Positions 26,991 to 35,986 of a stretch of 64,000 bases of DNA are shown here, one piece after another. Below the pieces are notes generated by a model. It searched no databases, was not told the origin of the DNA, and saw only the letters and a list, made by a program, of their open reading frames with translations. The DNA is from an uncultured Roseibium sp. (GTDB lineage Bacteria; Pseudomonadota; Alphaproteobacteria; Rhizobiales; Stappiaceae): contig NZ_OY780958.1 of NCBI RefSeq assembly GCF_963675985.1, positions 3,844,001-3,908,000 of the forward strand, in the 5' to 3' direction. The first letter of the stretch is position 1, and each line of letters begins with the position of its first letter. Made by a program: the position numbers and the translations under genes.

Positions 26991-27848
26991 ATGCGGCTTT
27001 TCGTTTTCGGCATCGGTTATTCCTCAAGGGCCTTCATCGATCGGGTGAAAGACCAGTTCGACTGGATCGGCGGCACAACGCGCTCAGCCGAAAAGGCAGG
27101 CGCGCTTGAGGCACAAGGGATCCACGCCTTCGTGTTCGACGGCACCACGCCAGGAGACGGCATTAGCGATGCACTCGCCCGGGCGAGCCATGTGCTGGTG
27201 TCCATCGGCCCGAATGAGAGCGGCGATCCGGTTCTCAACACCCATGCGTCTGATATTGCCGCCGCCCGCCCCGACTGGATCGGCTATCTTTCGACCGTTG
27301 GCGTCTACGGCAACCACGACGGCGCCTGGGTCGACGAGGAGACACCCTGCAAGCCGGTCTCCAAACGGTCGGTGCAGCGGGTTGCGGCCGAAAACGGCTG
27401 GCTGGCTTTTGCCGACGAAAACGCCCTGCCGGTGCAGATCTTCCGTCTGTCCGGGATTTACGGGCCGGGACGCAATGCGTTCGAGAATTTCCGGAAAGGC
27501 ACGGCGCGGCGCCTGATCAAGCCTGGACAGGTCTTCAACCGGATCCATGTTGCCGATATCGCCGGGGTCCTGGAAGCGGCCATGGCGCAACCATCGACGC
27601 GGATCTTCAATGTCACCGACGACGAACCCGCCCCACCCCAGGACGTCGTTGCTTATGCCGCCGATCTGCTCGGCGTCGAGCCGCCGCCCGAGACCCCTTT
27701 CGAAAGCGCGGATCTGTCTCCCATGGCCCGGTCCTTCTACGGGGAAAACAAGCGGGTATCGAACCGACGGGTCAAGCAGGAGCTCGATTATACATTCCTG
27801 CACCCGAACTACAGGATCGCATTGCAGGCGCTCCGGGCTTCTTTTTAA
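26991..27848 (+). CDS. NAD(P)-dependent extended-SDR protein (YeeZ-like)
   Basis: Protein of 285 residues with an N-terminal Rossmann motif MRLFVFGIGYSSRAFIDR (GxGxxxxxF), resembling the YeeZ-type NAD-dependent epimerase/dehydratase group. Further stretches are TVGVYGNHDGAWVDEE and IFRLSGIYGPGRNAFEN. The catalytic YxxxK of classical SDRs is not obvious, so enzymatic activity is uncertain. The start at 26991 has GAAGAGA upstream; a TTG at 26976 is less likely. It follows the RNA methyltransferase by 11 bases and is probably cotranscribed. Confidence 0.8.
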   Translation: MRLFVFGIGYSSRAFIDRVKDQFDWIGGTTRSAEKAGALEAQGIHAFVFDGTTPGDGISDALARASHVLVSIGPNESGDPVLNTHASDIAAARPDWIGYLSTVGVYGNHDGAWVDEETPCKPVSKRSVQRVAAENGWLAFADENALPVQIFRLSGIYGPGRNAFENFRKGTARRLIKPGQVFNRIHVADIAGVLEAAMAQPSTRIFNVTDDEPAPPQDVVAYAADLLGVEPPPETPFESADLSPMARSFYGENKRVSNRRVKQELDYTFLHPNYRIALQALRASF

Positions 27849-28272
27849 CATGGCGCGAAATACGATCAGCAGAGCGGTCGTTTTTCTTTCCCTCGGACAG
27901 GATTCTCCCGGCAAATAATTTCTCTTCACATGTTAAATTTGCACACTAAATAAACAAATGCATATTTATTAGACAAATATATTCAAATTTTAGAGAAGTG
28001 CTGATTTCGGCGGCTCAAAATGAGTCCCATTACTTTAGCGAAGACCGATACTCCTCCAAACAACCGGCACAAATACACCTAAAGGTTGCTGAAATGGCAA
28101 AATTCCACCAAGTATTATTTGATATTTTTTACGATATGTAATCACTTTCCCCAATGTCATTCCTGTTTAATTTAGCAATTAAATACGTTCCTTTTAAGTA
28201 TGCATTTCATTCTTATTGATCCATTATTAATCCTTTACTGAAATCGTATCCTTCATTCGGAAGGAGACAACA
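27849..28272 (+). promoter_or_regulatory. AT-rich promoter region before the sensor/chemoreceptor operon
   Basis: A 424-base gap that is much more AT-rich than its surroundings. I found no open frame with coding character and no clear hairpin. It should contain the promoter for the two-gene operon that starts at 28273, but no convincing -35/-10 pair can be singled out by eye. Confidence 0.45.
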
Positions 28273-28887
28273 ATGGTTTCGAAAAAGTGGTTGATAGGGC
28301 TGTGCCTGATCCCCCTCACATTTACGGCAGCATATTCCGCAGAGCCGACACCGCCTGACACGAATGCACTGGTCACGCAGGACGTCATTTCCAAGGTCAG
28401 GGACTGGCTAACCAATCCGATCGTCGGCCTTTCGATCAATACCCAGAACGATGTGCGAGGCTCCCTGTCTCAGGCGCAGATCGATGAGCTGGATCAGCAA
28501 TGGCGCGCGGAGCGCGAAGCCAAGGACAAACCGCTGATCTCGGCAACCCTGGCCGCACCGTTGTCCGTTTATCTCCTCCGGGTGCAGGCTCAGAACCTGG
28601 GCCTCTACACCGAGATCTTCGTCATGGACGCGAATGGGCTCAATGTCGGTCAGAGCTCGATCACCAGCGACTACTGGCAGGGCGACGAAGCCAAGTTCCA
28701 GAAAACCTTCCCGGTTGCCAGGGATGCGGTGTTTATCGATGAACCCGAATGGGACGAAGACCGTAAGATCTGGCGGGCACAGGTCAACATGACCATCGCG
28801 GATCCCGAGACCGATAAGGCCATCGGCGCCGCAACGGTCGAACTTAATCTCACCGAACTTCAGCGCCGCGCTGGTTTTGGCAGCTAA
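28273..28887 (+). CDS. Free periplasmic PDC/Cache-like sensor protein
   Basis: Exported protein of 204 residues with a signal peptide (MVSKKWLIGLCLIPLTFTAA, cleavage near YSAE). The mature part has long helices (VISKVRDWLTNPIVGLSI), then LGLYTEIFVMDANGLNVGQS and DYWQGDEAKFQKTF. The last two resemble the ligand-pocket strand and loop of PDC/Cache sensory domains usually found inside chemoreceptors. There is no second membrane segment or signalling domain. It lies 14 bases upstream of a CHASE3 chemoreceptor gene, so it may be a soluble sensing partner for that receptor. The partner role is inference. Confidence 0.72.
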   Translation: MVSKKWLIGLCLIPLTFTAAYSAEPTPPDTNALVTQDVISKVRDWLTNPIVGLSINTQNDVRGSLSQAQIDELDQQWRAEREAKDKPLISATLAAPLSVYLLRVQAQNLGLYTEIFVMDANGLNVGQSSITSDYWQGDEAKFQKTFPVARDAVFIDEPEWDEDRKIWRAQVNMTIADPETDKAIGAATVELNLTELQRRAGFGS

Positions 28888-28901
28888 CCGCGAGGGATCA
28901 G

Positions 28902-30590
28902 ATGTTTGCTAATTTATCCGTATCAAAGAAAAGCGCTGTCGCATTTTTCTGCCTGGCGCTGATCGGCGCCATTGCCGGCGGCTTCTCCTACTACAAGTCC
29001 GCTTCGGTCGCGAATTCCGTTAAGGTGACCACGAGCATCGGCCATGCCACCAACGACGCCATGAAGCTGGAGATACTGATCCTGAATCAGGCATTGGCCT
29101 ACAAGACCTTCCTGACCACCGGCGACCGCGCCCTGTTGACCCGGGCCGAAGGCCTCACTGCGCAAATCGATACTCGGTACGACAAGATGAAGTCTGACTT
29201 CGATGCTCAGGCTTCTGCATCGATGCAGCAAAAACTGGCCGCCATCGATGAAGCCTGGAAGGCGTGGCGAGCCAATTTCATCGACAAGCAGATCGACTTC
29301 ATGCGCGATCCGAGCACAGTCGACATGGCTCGAGCTCTCGAACTGACCAAGGACAGGCAAAACCTTCTGGATGCCATCGAAAACGCCAATAACGCCTTGC
29401 TTTCCGAACTGGACGGCAAACGGCAGGAAATGCTTGCCGACCAGGATTCGCAGCTGCAGCAGGTCCAGTTGTTCGCCATCGGCAGCGCCCTTCTGATGGC
29501 CGTCTTTGCCGTTCTGATCGGTTTCCTGAACCACGCTCTGGTTTCCCGGCCGCTGGCAAAACTCAGCGAGATCGTTCACGCACTCGCCAAGGGGGATACG
29601 GATCAGCAGATCGATTTCGGCGACCGCAAGGACGAAATCGGCACCATGGGCTCCGCCCTCGGCATCTTCCGCATGAACCTGATCAAGAACAAGGAACTGG
29701 AAGAAGACGCGGCACGGCAGCGCGAAAACGCGGAAGTCGAAAAGCGCGCCGAGATGGAGCGGGTTGCAAGCGAATTCGAGGCAACCGTTCTGTCCATCAG
29801 CGAAGAAATGATCACCGCCCTGGGCGGCCTCAATTCCAGAGCCGGCACCCTGTCGGAAATCGCGAACGGAACCACCGAGCAGGCGCTTTCGGTTTCGGCC
29901 GCAGCCGAGCAGGCAACAAGCAACGTCAACACCGTTGCGGGTGCGACCGAGGAGCTTTCCGCCTCGATCCGGGAAATCTATGAGCAGGTCCGCTCGTCGT
30001 CCCAGCTCGCCAACGATGCCTCGGCGGAAGTGGAGCGCTCCAACCAGGCGGTTGCGACCCTGCAGCAGGTGGTCGCCAAGATCGGCGATGTCACCAGCCT
30101 GATCACCGATATCGCCGAGCAGACCAACCTGCTTGCGCTGAACGCCACGATCGAGGCGGCCCGCGCAGGCGATGCAGGCAAGGGCTTCGCGGTCGTTGCT
30201 TCCGAAGTGAAGGCTCTGGCCGAACAGACCTCCAAGGCGACGGAAGAAATCGACCGCCAGATTTCCGAGATGCGCGGTGCGGCCGACGAGTCCATTTCGG
30301 CGACCGAAAGCGTTGCCGGAATGGTCCGATCGATTGCCGAGAAGACGGCGAGCATGGCTGACGCTACGGAACAGCAGAACGTGGCCACCGGCGAAATCGC
30401 CAATAACGTGACCGAAGCCGCTGACGGAACGCAAAGCGTGTCCAACTCCATTGCCCAGGTCAGTGCCTCGGCAACCGAAACCGGCGGACTGAGCGGCGAA
30501 ATGCGCGACGCGGTCCAACAGCTTCAGGGGAAGTCGGCAAATCTGCGCGACGCCATGCACGACTTCCTGAAACAGGTCCGCGCCGCCTGA
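28902..30590 (+). CDS. Methyl-accepting chemotaxis protein with CHASE3-type sensor
   Basis: Chemoreceptor of 562 residues: TM1 about residues 11-31, periplasmic four-helix-type CHASE3 domain (about 35-185; YKTFLTTGDRALLTRAEGL is typical), TM2 about 190-213, HAMP (SRPLAKLSEIVHALAKGD), and signalling domain tipped by AEQTNLLALNATIEAARAGD. The receptor has no Cache domain of its own, but the gene upstream encodes a free Cache-like protein, suggesting a split sensor. An intrinsic terminator follows. Confidence 0.93.
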   Translation: MFANLSVSKKSAVAFFCLALIGAIAGGFSYYKSASVANSVKVTTSIGHATNDAMKLEILILNQALAYKTFLTTGDRALLTRAEGLTAQIDTRYDKMKSDFDAQASASMQQKLAAIDEAWKAWRANFIDKQIDFMRDPSTVDMARALELTKDRQNLLDAIENANNALLSELDGKRQEMLADQDSQLQQVQLFAIGSALLMAVFAVLIGFLNHALVSRPLAKLSEIVHALAKGDTDQQIDFGDRKDEIGTMGSALGIFRMNLIKNKELEEDAARQRENAEVEKRAEMERVASEFEATVLSISEEMITALGGLNSRAGTLSEIANGTTEQALSVSAAAEQATSNVNTVAGATEELSASIREIYEQVRSSSQLANDASAEVERSNQAVATLQQVVAKIGDVTSLITDIAEQTNLLALNATIEAARAGDAGKGFAVVASEVKALAEQTSKATEEIDRQISEMRGAADESISATESVAGMVRSIAEKTASMADATEQQNVATGEIANNVTEAADGTQSVSNSIAQVSASATETGGLSGEMRDAVQQLQGKSANLRDAMHDFLKQVRAA

Positions 30591-30612
30591 CCGGACGGAG
30601 CAATCAAAATAA

Positions 30613-30647
30613 AAACGCCCGCAGGAAACTGCGGGCGTTTGTTTTTT
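30613..30647. terminator. Rho-independent terminator, bidirectional
   Basis: Stem AAACGCCCGCAG / CTGCGGGCGTTT with a GAAA tetraloop, then GTTTTTT. The A-run on the other side allows use by the convergent peroxiredoxin gene as well. Confidence 0.93.
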
Positions 30648-30656
30648 CTATCGGCC

Positions 30657-31292
30657 TTATTTCGGCTCAGGCACGATCCGAAGATACGGCTTCAGGGTTT
30701 TCCATCCGCCCGGGAACTTTTCCTTGGCTTCCTCGTCGCTGACGGCCGGTACGATGATCACGTCCTCGCCGGACTTCCAGTTCGCGGGCGTTGCGACCTG
30801 GTGCTTTGCCGTGAGTTGAAGCGAGTCGATCACACGGAGAACCTCGTCGAAGTTCCGGCCGGTCGAGGCCGGATACTCGATCTTCAGCTTGATCTTCTTG
30901 TCCGGTCCGATGACGAACAGGGACCGGACGGTCAGCGTGTCGCTGGCGTTCGGATGGATCATGCCGTAGGCGGTGGCCACGGTCCGGTCGGGATCGGCAA
31001 TCAGCGGGAAGTTCAGGGCAACGCCCTGGGTATCCTTGATGTCACCGATCCAGGCCCTGTGGTCCTCGATCGGGTCCACGGACACGCCGAAGACCTTCAC
31101 GCCGCGTGCCGCGAACTCATCCTTCAGCTTGGCGGTCATGCCGAGTTCGGTGGTGCACACCGGTGTAAAATCCTTCGGATGGGAAAACAGAACGGCCCAT
31201 GAGCCGTCGATCACGTCATGAAAGCGGATCGGGCCATCCGTGGTCTCAACTTCAAAATCCGGCGCTTCGTCACCAATCAGCAATGCGGACAT
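30657..31292 (-). CDS. Peroxiredoxin (Prx6, 1-Cys type)
   Basis: Thiol peroxidase of 211 residues that reduces hydrogen peroxide and organic hydroperoxides in the cytoplasm. The peroxidatic motif is SHPKDFTPVCTTELG, with the catalytic cysteine near residue 46; the Prx6-type C-terminal extension (KHQVATPANWKSGEDVIIVP) is present. I chose the ATG at 31292 because GGAGGAA lies 8 bases upstream; the GTG two codons earlier sits too close to it. It is monocistronic and shares its terminator region with the convergent chemoreceptor gene. Confidence 0.93.
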   Translation of the reverse strand: MSALLIGDEAPDFEVETTDGPIRFHDVIDGSWAVLFSHPKDFTPVCTTELGMTAKLKDEFAARGVKVFGVSVDPIEDHRAWIGDIKDTQGVALNFPLIADPDRTVATAYGMIHPNASDTLTVRSLFVIGPDKKIKLKIEYPASTGRNFDEVLRVIDSLQLTAKHQVATPANWKSGEDVIIVPAVSDEEAKEKFPGGWKTLKPYLRIVPEPK

Positions 31293-31489
31293 ATTCACTT
31301 CCTCCTCTGTGACCTACACGACCCCGGATATGGGGAGCAAAGCCAATACCTAACACATGCGATCCTTGTTGAAAGTGCTTATTCGATATCCGCCGGCTCC
31401 CGCAGTTGACAGAGATACGCCACTTGCGCGAGCTTTCCGACGCATCTGCCGAAGCGGCAGCAACGACTTGGAAATAATGGGAGTCCGCA

Positions 31490-31948
31490 ATGACGACATG
31501 GTCGGTCTATCTGTCCGGAGAAATCCACACGGACTGGCGCGAACGGATCATCGAGGGGACGGAAAAGCTCGGCCTGCCGGTCACTTTTTCCGCGCCGGTG
31601 ACCGATCACGATGCCAGCGACGATTGCGGCGCCTTCATCCTCGGCCAAGAGGACAACAAGTTCTGGTACGACCATAAAGGCGCCAAGGTCAATGCGATCC
31701 GGACCCGGACCCTGATCGAGAAGGCGGATATCGTCGTTGTCCGGTTCGGCGACAAGTACAAGCAATGGAACGCAGCCTTCGATGCCGGCTATGCGGCCGC
31801 GCTCGGCAAGTCCTTGATCGTGATGCACGATCCGTCCCTGACGCACCCGCTGAAGGAAGTTGACGGGGCTGCGCTTGCGGTGACCGAAACGTCGGAACAG
31901 GTGGTCAGCGTGCTGCGCTATGTCATCAAGGGCGAACTGGACCGGTAG
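31490..31948 (+). CDS. YtoQ family protein
   Basis: Small cytoplasmic protein of 152 residues matching the YtoQ family: MTTWSVYLSGEIHTDWR at the N-terminus, FSAPVTDHDASDDCG near residue 35, and VVVRFGDKYKQWNAAFDAGY near 83. The fold is probably nucleoside-2-deoxyribosyltransferase-like, judging from the SGEIHTDWR and FDAG stretches, but the reaction is unknown. The stop codon overlaps the first bases of an interspersed repeat. Confidence 0.85.
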   Translation: MTTWSVYLSGEIHTDWRERIIEGTEKLGLPVTFSAPVTDHDASDDCGAFILGQEDNKFWYDHKGAKVNAIRTRTLIEKADIVVVRFGDKYKQWNAAFDAGYAAALGKSLIVMHDPSLTHPLKEVDGAALAVTETSEQVVSVLRYVIKGELDR

Positions 31949-32050
31949 AGCACGCCGCGAAAAAGTGGATACCGGCCTTTCGCAAAAAGACGTGCGTCAG
32001 AAACGAATGGAGCATGTCACGTGAATGCGAATGAACGCGACATGCTCTAG
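31947..32050 (+). repeat. Interspersed ~100-bp palindromic repeat, copy B
   Basis: It begins AGAGCACGCCGCGAAAAAGT and ends CGACATGCTCTAG. Its reverse complement matches copy A at 20535-20635 almost base for base. The tips are inverted repeats (AGAGCA / TGCTCT). The first two bases lie inside the ytoQ stop codon, so insertion just touched the gene end. Confidence 0.82.
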
Positions 32051-32336
32051 GGTACCGAATTTTCCCGCACCCCTTGAATTCCCGGCGCTGGCCCCCATTT
32101 GAGATTACAAGGTGCAGTGCGACGCATTTCAGTTATGAGCTCGCGCTGCCATTTCTTGGCTGACGATTCATTAACTATCTCTACGGTAGTCTGCAGATCA
32201 GGCAAGCATTTGTTTTGGGCGCCCTTCTTAAAGAGCCCCCCATACCTTCAAAAAAACTGTCATGAAGACGTTGTGTTCGCGAGGTAAGACGCCTCGATTG
32301 AGACGACGTAGATAAAAAATTGGAAAGTAGTAAGAC
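32051..32336 (+). promoter_or_regulatory. Long leader/promoter region of the cold-shock-like gene
   Basis: About 290 bases between the interspersed repeat and the cold-shock-like gene with no open frame of coding character. Cold-shock genes often have long structured 5' leaders, so part of this may be transcribed. I could not identify a specific fold or promoter by eye. Confidence 0.35.
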
Positions 32337-32537
32337 ATGTTGCACGGCAACGTAAAATGGTTCGACATTGGCCGGGGTATCGGCTCCATCGAACCTCAGG
32401 ACGGCGAAGACATATTCGTCGATATTTCGGCATTGCGCCGGTCCGGCATTGAATCGCTTGAAGAAGGCCAGCTTGTGGTCTTCGATCTCGAGTGGCGCCG
32501 CGGCAAGGCAATGGCCGAGGATCTGACGGTCCTGTAA
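32337..32537 (+). CDS. Divergent cold-shock-domain protein
   Basis: Single cold-shock domain of 66 residues, the usual length for CspA-type nucleic-acid chaperones. GNVKWFDIGRGIGSI and the second strand DIFVDIS show the fold. The two RNA-binding motifs are altered: RNP1 is normally KGFGFI and is RGIGSI here (both phenylalanines lost), and RNP2 is normally VFVHIS and is IFVDIS here. Single-stranded nucleic-acid binding may therefore be weaker or different. An intrinsic terminator follows. Confidence 0.85.
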   Translation: MLHGNVKWFDIGRGIGSIEPQDGEDIFVDISALRRSGIESLEEGQLVVFDLEWRRGKAMAEDLTVL

Positions 32538-32560
32538 ATCAGGTCGAAAGGACCGAATGG

Positions 32561-32585
32561 AAGGGCGGTTTTCCGCCCTTTTTTA
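32561..32585 (+). terminator. Rho-independent terminator
   Basis: Stem AAGGGCGG / CCGCCCTT with a TTTT loop, directly followed by a T-run, 23 bases after the cold-shock-like gene. Confidence 0.93.
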
Positions 32586-32686
32586 TTTTCCCCACAGACC
32601 TCCCTTTCGTTCTATGTAAAATCCAATAGAGTGTGGCGAACGGTCGGCACTGGTGCCGCCGAAACAGTTTGGGATCACAGAAACGC

Positions 32687-34294
32687 ATGACTGAACCAAC
32701 ATGCAAGGCACTCTTGATCCACCCGCGCTTCATGGCCGGGTCCTTCTGGAACTACGGCAAGACCTGCGAACTCGTCGGCGCGAAATATCCCGCTCCGCCG
32801 CTCGGTCTCATCACCGTCGCTGCCATGCTTCCGGACAGTTGGGAGATCCGCCTGATCGACCGCAATACGGCTGAACTGGATGAAACCGATCTGAGCTGGG
32901 CGGATATCGTCCTGACCGGCGGCATGCTCCCCCAGCAGGGCGACACGCTGCAGATCGTCCGCGCCTGCCGTGCCAAGGGCATTCCGGTCGCCGTCGGCGG
33001 GCCCGACCCGACGACCAGCCCCGAACTCTACGAGGATGCCGATTTCCGCATCATCGGCGAGGCTGAAGGCGTCATCGGCGATTTCCTGAGCGCCTGGGAA
33101 AACGGCACCAGCTCCGGCACCTTCACGGCGGAAAAGTTCAAGGCGGATGTCACGGCCACCCCCGCGCCACGGTTCGACCTGCTGAATTTCGATAACTATG
33201 TCCAGGTCAGTGTCCAGTTTTCCCGCGGCTGCCCGTTCACCTGCGAATTCTGCGATATCATCGAACTTTACGGACGAAAGCCCCGCACCAAGAACGCAGA
33301 CCAGATGCTGGCGGAGCTCGACCGCCTCTACGCCCTCGGCTACCGGGGCCACGTCGATTTTGTCGACGACAACCTGATCGGCAACAAGAAGGCGGTGAAG
33401 GCGTTTCTGCCCCATCTGATCAAGTGGCAGAAGGAACGCAACTATCCGTTCGAATTCTCAACCGAGGCTTCCCTCAATCTTGCTGACGATCCGGAACTTC
33501 TGCGCATGATGCAGGAGGCGAGCTTCTTCTCCGTCTTTATCGGCATCGAGAGCCCGGATCCGGATGTGCTGGTGGCCACGCGCAAGAAGCAGAACACCCG
33601 GCGCGATATCGCCAAGAGCGTGCACCAGATCTACGACGCCGGTATCTGGGTGCTCGCCGGCTTCATCGTCGGCTTCGATGAGGAAAGCGACCGCGTTGCG
33701 GACGAGATTGCAGGCCTGATCGAAGACGCCGCCATCCCGGTCGCCATGACCGGGCTGCTGTACGCCCTTCCGACCACACAGCTGACCCGAAGGCTTGCCA
33801 GGGAAGGCCGGCTGCATGCCGATTTCGGGAACGACGATCCGGACACCGCCCATGGAGACCAGTGTACGGCCGGTTTGAACTTCCAGACCAAGCGGCCGCG
33901 GCAGGAGATCCTGCGCGATTTCCGGGAGATCATCGCCCGCGTCTATGCGCCGGAGGCCTATTTTGCCCGAGTGCGGAAGGTCGCCGGCATGCTCAAACTC
34001 GACGGCGCCAACGGAACGATTGTCAGCGCAGGTTTCTTCCATGACCTGAAACTCTTCGGCCGGCTCATATGGTCGATGACTTTCGTCAACAAGAGCTATC
34101 GATGGCCCTTCTGGCGGACCCTGATCGGCACTGTGCTGACCAATTTCCGGGCGATCAAACCTGTCCTGGAAATGATGGCGCTTTATGTCCATCTCGGCCC
34201 GTTCTCGTTGTTCGTCATCGAGCAGATCGATCATCAGATCGAAGAGATCGAATCCGGCGCCTGGGCGACACCGGAACTGGTGGCTGCCGAATAG
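32687..34294 (+). CDS. B12-binding radical SAM protein with DUF4070-like C-terminus
   Basis: Cobalamin-dependent radical SAM enzyme of 535 residues. The N-terminal B12-binding Rossmann part covers about residues 5-130 (LIHPRFMAGSFWNYGKT, GLITVAAMLPDSWEIRLIDR). The iron-sulfur cluster motif CPFTCEFC (CxxxCxxC) is near residue 181. The C-terminal third matches DUF4070-type extensions. Such proteins often methylate or rearrange unactivated carbons, for instance in hopanoid or cofactor pathways; the substrate here is unknown. Start placed at 32687 because the frame upstream (to a GTG at 32633) lacks family sequence; the ribosome site is weak. Confidence 0.88.
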   Translation: MTEPTCKALLIHPRFMAGSFWNYGKTCELVGAKYPAPPLGLITVAAMLPDSWEIRLIDRNTAELDETDLSWADIVLTGGMLPQQGDTLQIVRACRAKGIPVAVGGPDPTTSPELYEDADFRIIGEAEGVIGDFLSAWENGTSSGTFTAEKFKADVTATPAPRFDLLNFDNYVQVSVQFSRGCPFTCEFCDIIELYGRKPRTKNADQMLAELDRLYALGYRGHVDFVDDNLIGNKKAVKAFLPHLIKWQKERNYPFEFSTEASLNLADDPELLRMMQEASFFSVFIGIESPDPDVLVATRKKQNTRRDIAKSVHQIYDAGIWVLAGFIVGFDEESDRVADEIAGLIEDAAIPVAMTGLLYALPTTQLTRRLAREGRLHADFGNDDPDTAHGDQCTAGLNFQTKRPRQEILRDFREIIARVYAPEAYFARVRKVAGMLKLDGANGTIVSAGFFHDLKLFGRLIWSMTFVNKSYRWPFWRTLIGTVLTNFRAIKPVLEMMALYVHLGPFSLFVIEQIDHQIEEIESGAWATPELVAAE

Positions 34295-34396
34295 GCAGGG
34301 ATCGGATCCTGTTAACTTCCAGTTTCCTCAACGTCCGATTCTGCTAATCTTTGCTGGCTTCGGCAGGAGATTCGCCGACGGGACGGAGGATTGCGG

Positions 34397-35209
34397 ATGA
34401 ACTTGAAACGCGTTCTTGCAGCGGGCCTTACAGCCGCCTTTCTCAGTGCCACACCCGCCCTGGCGGCCGGATGTGGCAATGGAGCCTCGGGGTTTCCCGC
34501 GTGGCTTGCCCAGTTCAAGGCCGAGGCGCCTCGATACGGACTGAAACCAAGAGCCGTGGAACGGGCTCTGAAGGGCGTTTCCTATAATAAGAAGGTCATC
34601 AGGCTGGACCGCTCCCAGCACTCCTTCAAGCTGTCCTTCGAGCAGTTTTACCGGAAGCGGGTGAACAACGCGATGATCAAGCGAGGCCGGCAACTGCGGC
34701 AACGCTACGACGGCATCTTCCGGCGGATCGAAAAGCGTTACGGCGTGCCGGCGCCCGTTCTTCTTTCGATCTGGGGTCTGGAAACGAACTACGGAAGCTT
34801 CAGCGGCAACATGCCGGTGCTGCAGTCGCTGGCGACCCTCGCCTATGACTGCCGCCGCTCCAAGTTCTTCACCGACGAACTGGTCGCCGCGATCAAGATC
34901 GTCCAGCGCGGCGACATGCGCCCTGAGGAAATGCGCGGGGCCTGGGCCGGCGAGATCGGCCAGACACAGTTCCTCGCCACGAACTATCTCAAATATGCCG
35001 TCGATTTCGACCGCAACGGCCGGCGCGACCTGATCCGCTCATCCCCGGACGCTCTGGCCTCGACCGCCAATTATCTGAAAGCCCATGGCTGGCGCAGAGG
35101 CCAGGGATGGGGCCCGGGCACGGCCAACTACAATGTCCTGAAACAGTGGAACAAGGCGACGGTCTACCAAAAGACCATTGGCGTCATGGCGTCGAAGATC
35201 GCCGAATAA
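34397..35209 (+). CDS. Lytic murein transglycosylase (MltB/SLT2-like)
   Basis: Exported peptidoglycan-cleaving enzyme of about 270 residues with a signal peptide (MNLKRVLAAGLTAAFLSATP, cleavage near ALAAG). The catalytic glutamate lies in LLSIWGLETNYGSFSGNMPV, the SLT2 motif, and GQTQFLATNYLKYAVDFDRNG is the substrate-cleft stretch. It lacks the C-terminal peptidoglycan-binding domain of longer homologues. The ATG at 34397 has GGAGGA 6 bases upstream; a TTG 6 bases earlier is less likely. It is followed closely by an esterase gene. Confidence 0.92.
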   Translation: MNLKRVLAAGLTAAFLSATPALAAGCGNGASGFPAWLAQFKAEAPRYGLKPRAVERALKGVSYNKKVIRLDRSQHSFKLSFEQFYRKRVNNAMIKRGRQLRQRYDGIFRRIEKRYGVPAPVLLSIWGLETNYGSFSGNMPVLQSLATLAYDCRRSKFFTDELVAAIKIVQRGDMRPEEMRGAWAGEIGQTQFLATNYLKYAVDFDRNGRRDLIRSSPDALASTANYLKAHGWRRGQGWGPGTANYNVLKQWNKATVYQKTIGVMASKIAE

Positions 35210-35225
35210 GGATAGTGTCATTCCC

Positions 35226-35882
35226 ATGTCAGTTCTGGACGGACCGCGCCTTTCGCCTGCCGCCGGGGGAAAAGCCGGCCGGCTCATTGTCTTCCTGCAC
35301 GGCTACGGTGCCGACGGCGCGGACCTGATCGATCTGGGCCGGGCCTGGGCGGAGGTTCTGCCGGACGCGGCCTTTGTCGCGCCCGATGCCCGCGAACCGT
35401 TGCCCTTCGAGGCCCTTGGCGGACGGCAGTGGTTCGCTCTGACAGAGCGGGACATGCGCGAGTACCGTCTGGGCGTGGACGCCGCGCGTCCGGTGCTGGA
35501 GGCGTTTCTGGAAAGCGAACTCGGCCACTGGCAGGTCGCCCCCTCCGATCTCGCGCTCGTCGGGTTCAGCCAGGGCGCGATGATGGCGCTACACACGGGT
35601 CTGCGCCGGAGAAACCCGCCGGCGGCCATTCTCGCCTATTCCGGCCTGCTTGCCGGTCCCGACCGGCTGGACGACATACAGACGTCAACTCCGGTGCTCC
35701 TCGTCCACGGCAGCGAGGACGATGTCGTCCCGCCCTACCACCTGCCGGTCTCGCAGGACGCATTGACGGGTCACGGGGTCAGCGTGGAAAGCCATCTTCT
35801 GGAGGGGCTCGGTCACTCTATCGACGAACGCGGCATGGTTTTAGGCGGCCGGTTTCTGAAAACCGCATTTTCCGGCCGCTGA
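35226..35882 (+). CDS. Phospholipase/carboxylesterase family alpha/beta hydrolase
   Basis: Alpha/beta hydrolase of 218 residues, of the small carboxylesterase (YpfH/acyl-protein-thioesterase-like) group. The oxyanion region is IVFLHGYGADGADLI, the nucleophile elbow GFSQGAMMAL, the acid in VHGSEDDVVP and the histidine in LGHSIDE, so the triad is complete. No signal peptide is evident, so it should be cytoplasmic. The substrate is unknown; short acyl esters are usual. It begins 16 bases after the transglycosylase stop. Confidence 0.9.
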   Translation: MSVLDGPRLSPAAGGKAGRLIVFLHGYGADGADLIDLGRAWAEVLPDAAFVAPDAREPLPFEALGGRQWFALTERDMREYRLGVDAARPVLEAFLESELGHWQVAPSDLALVGFSQGAMMALHTGLRRRNPPAAILAYSGLLAGPDRLDDIQTSTPVLLVHGSEDDVVPPYHLPVSQDALTGHGVSVESHLLEGLGHSIDERGMVLGGRFLKTAFSGR

Positions 35883-35986
35883 GAAACCGTTGTTTACATT
35901 CTGTTAACCCCGCTCACCGCATTGTTAACGTCTGTAGCGTCGGCAGAAGGCCGAGCGCCTTTGCACTTACGGCCAGGATCGAGCCA

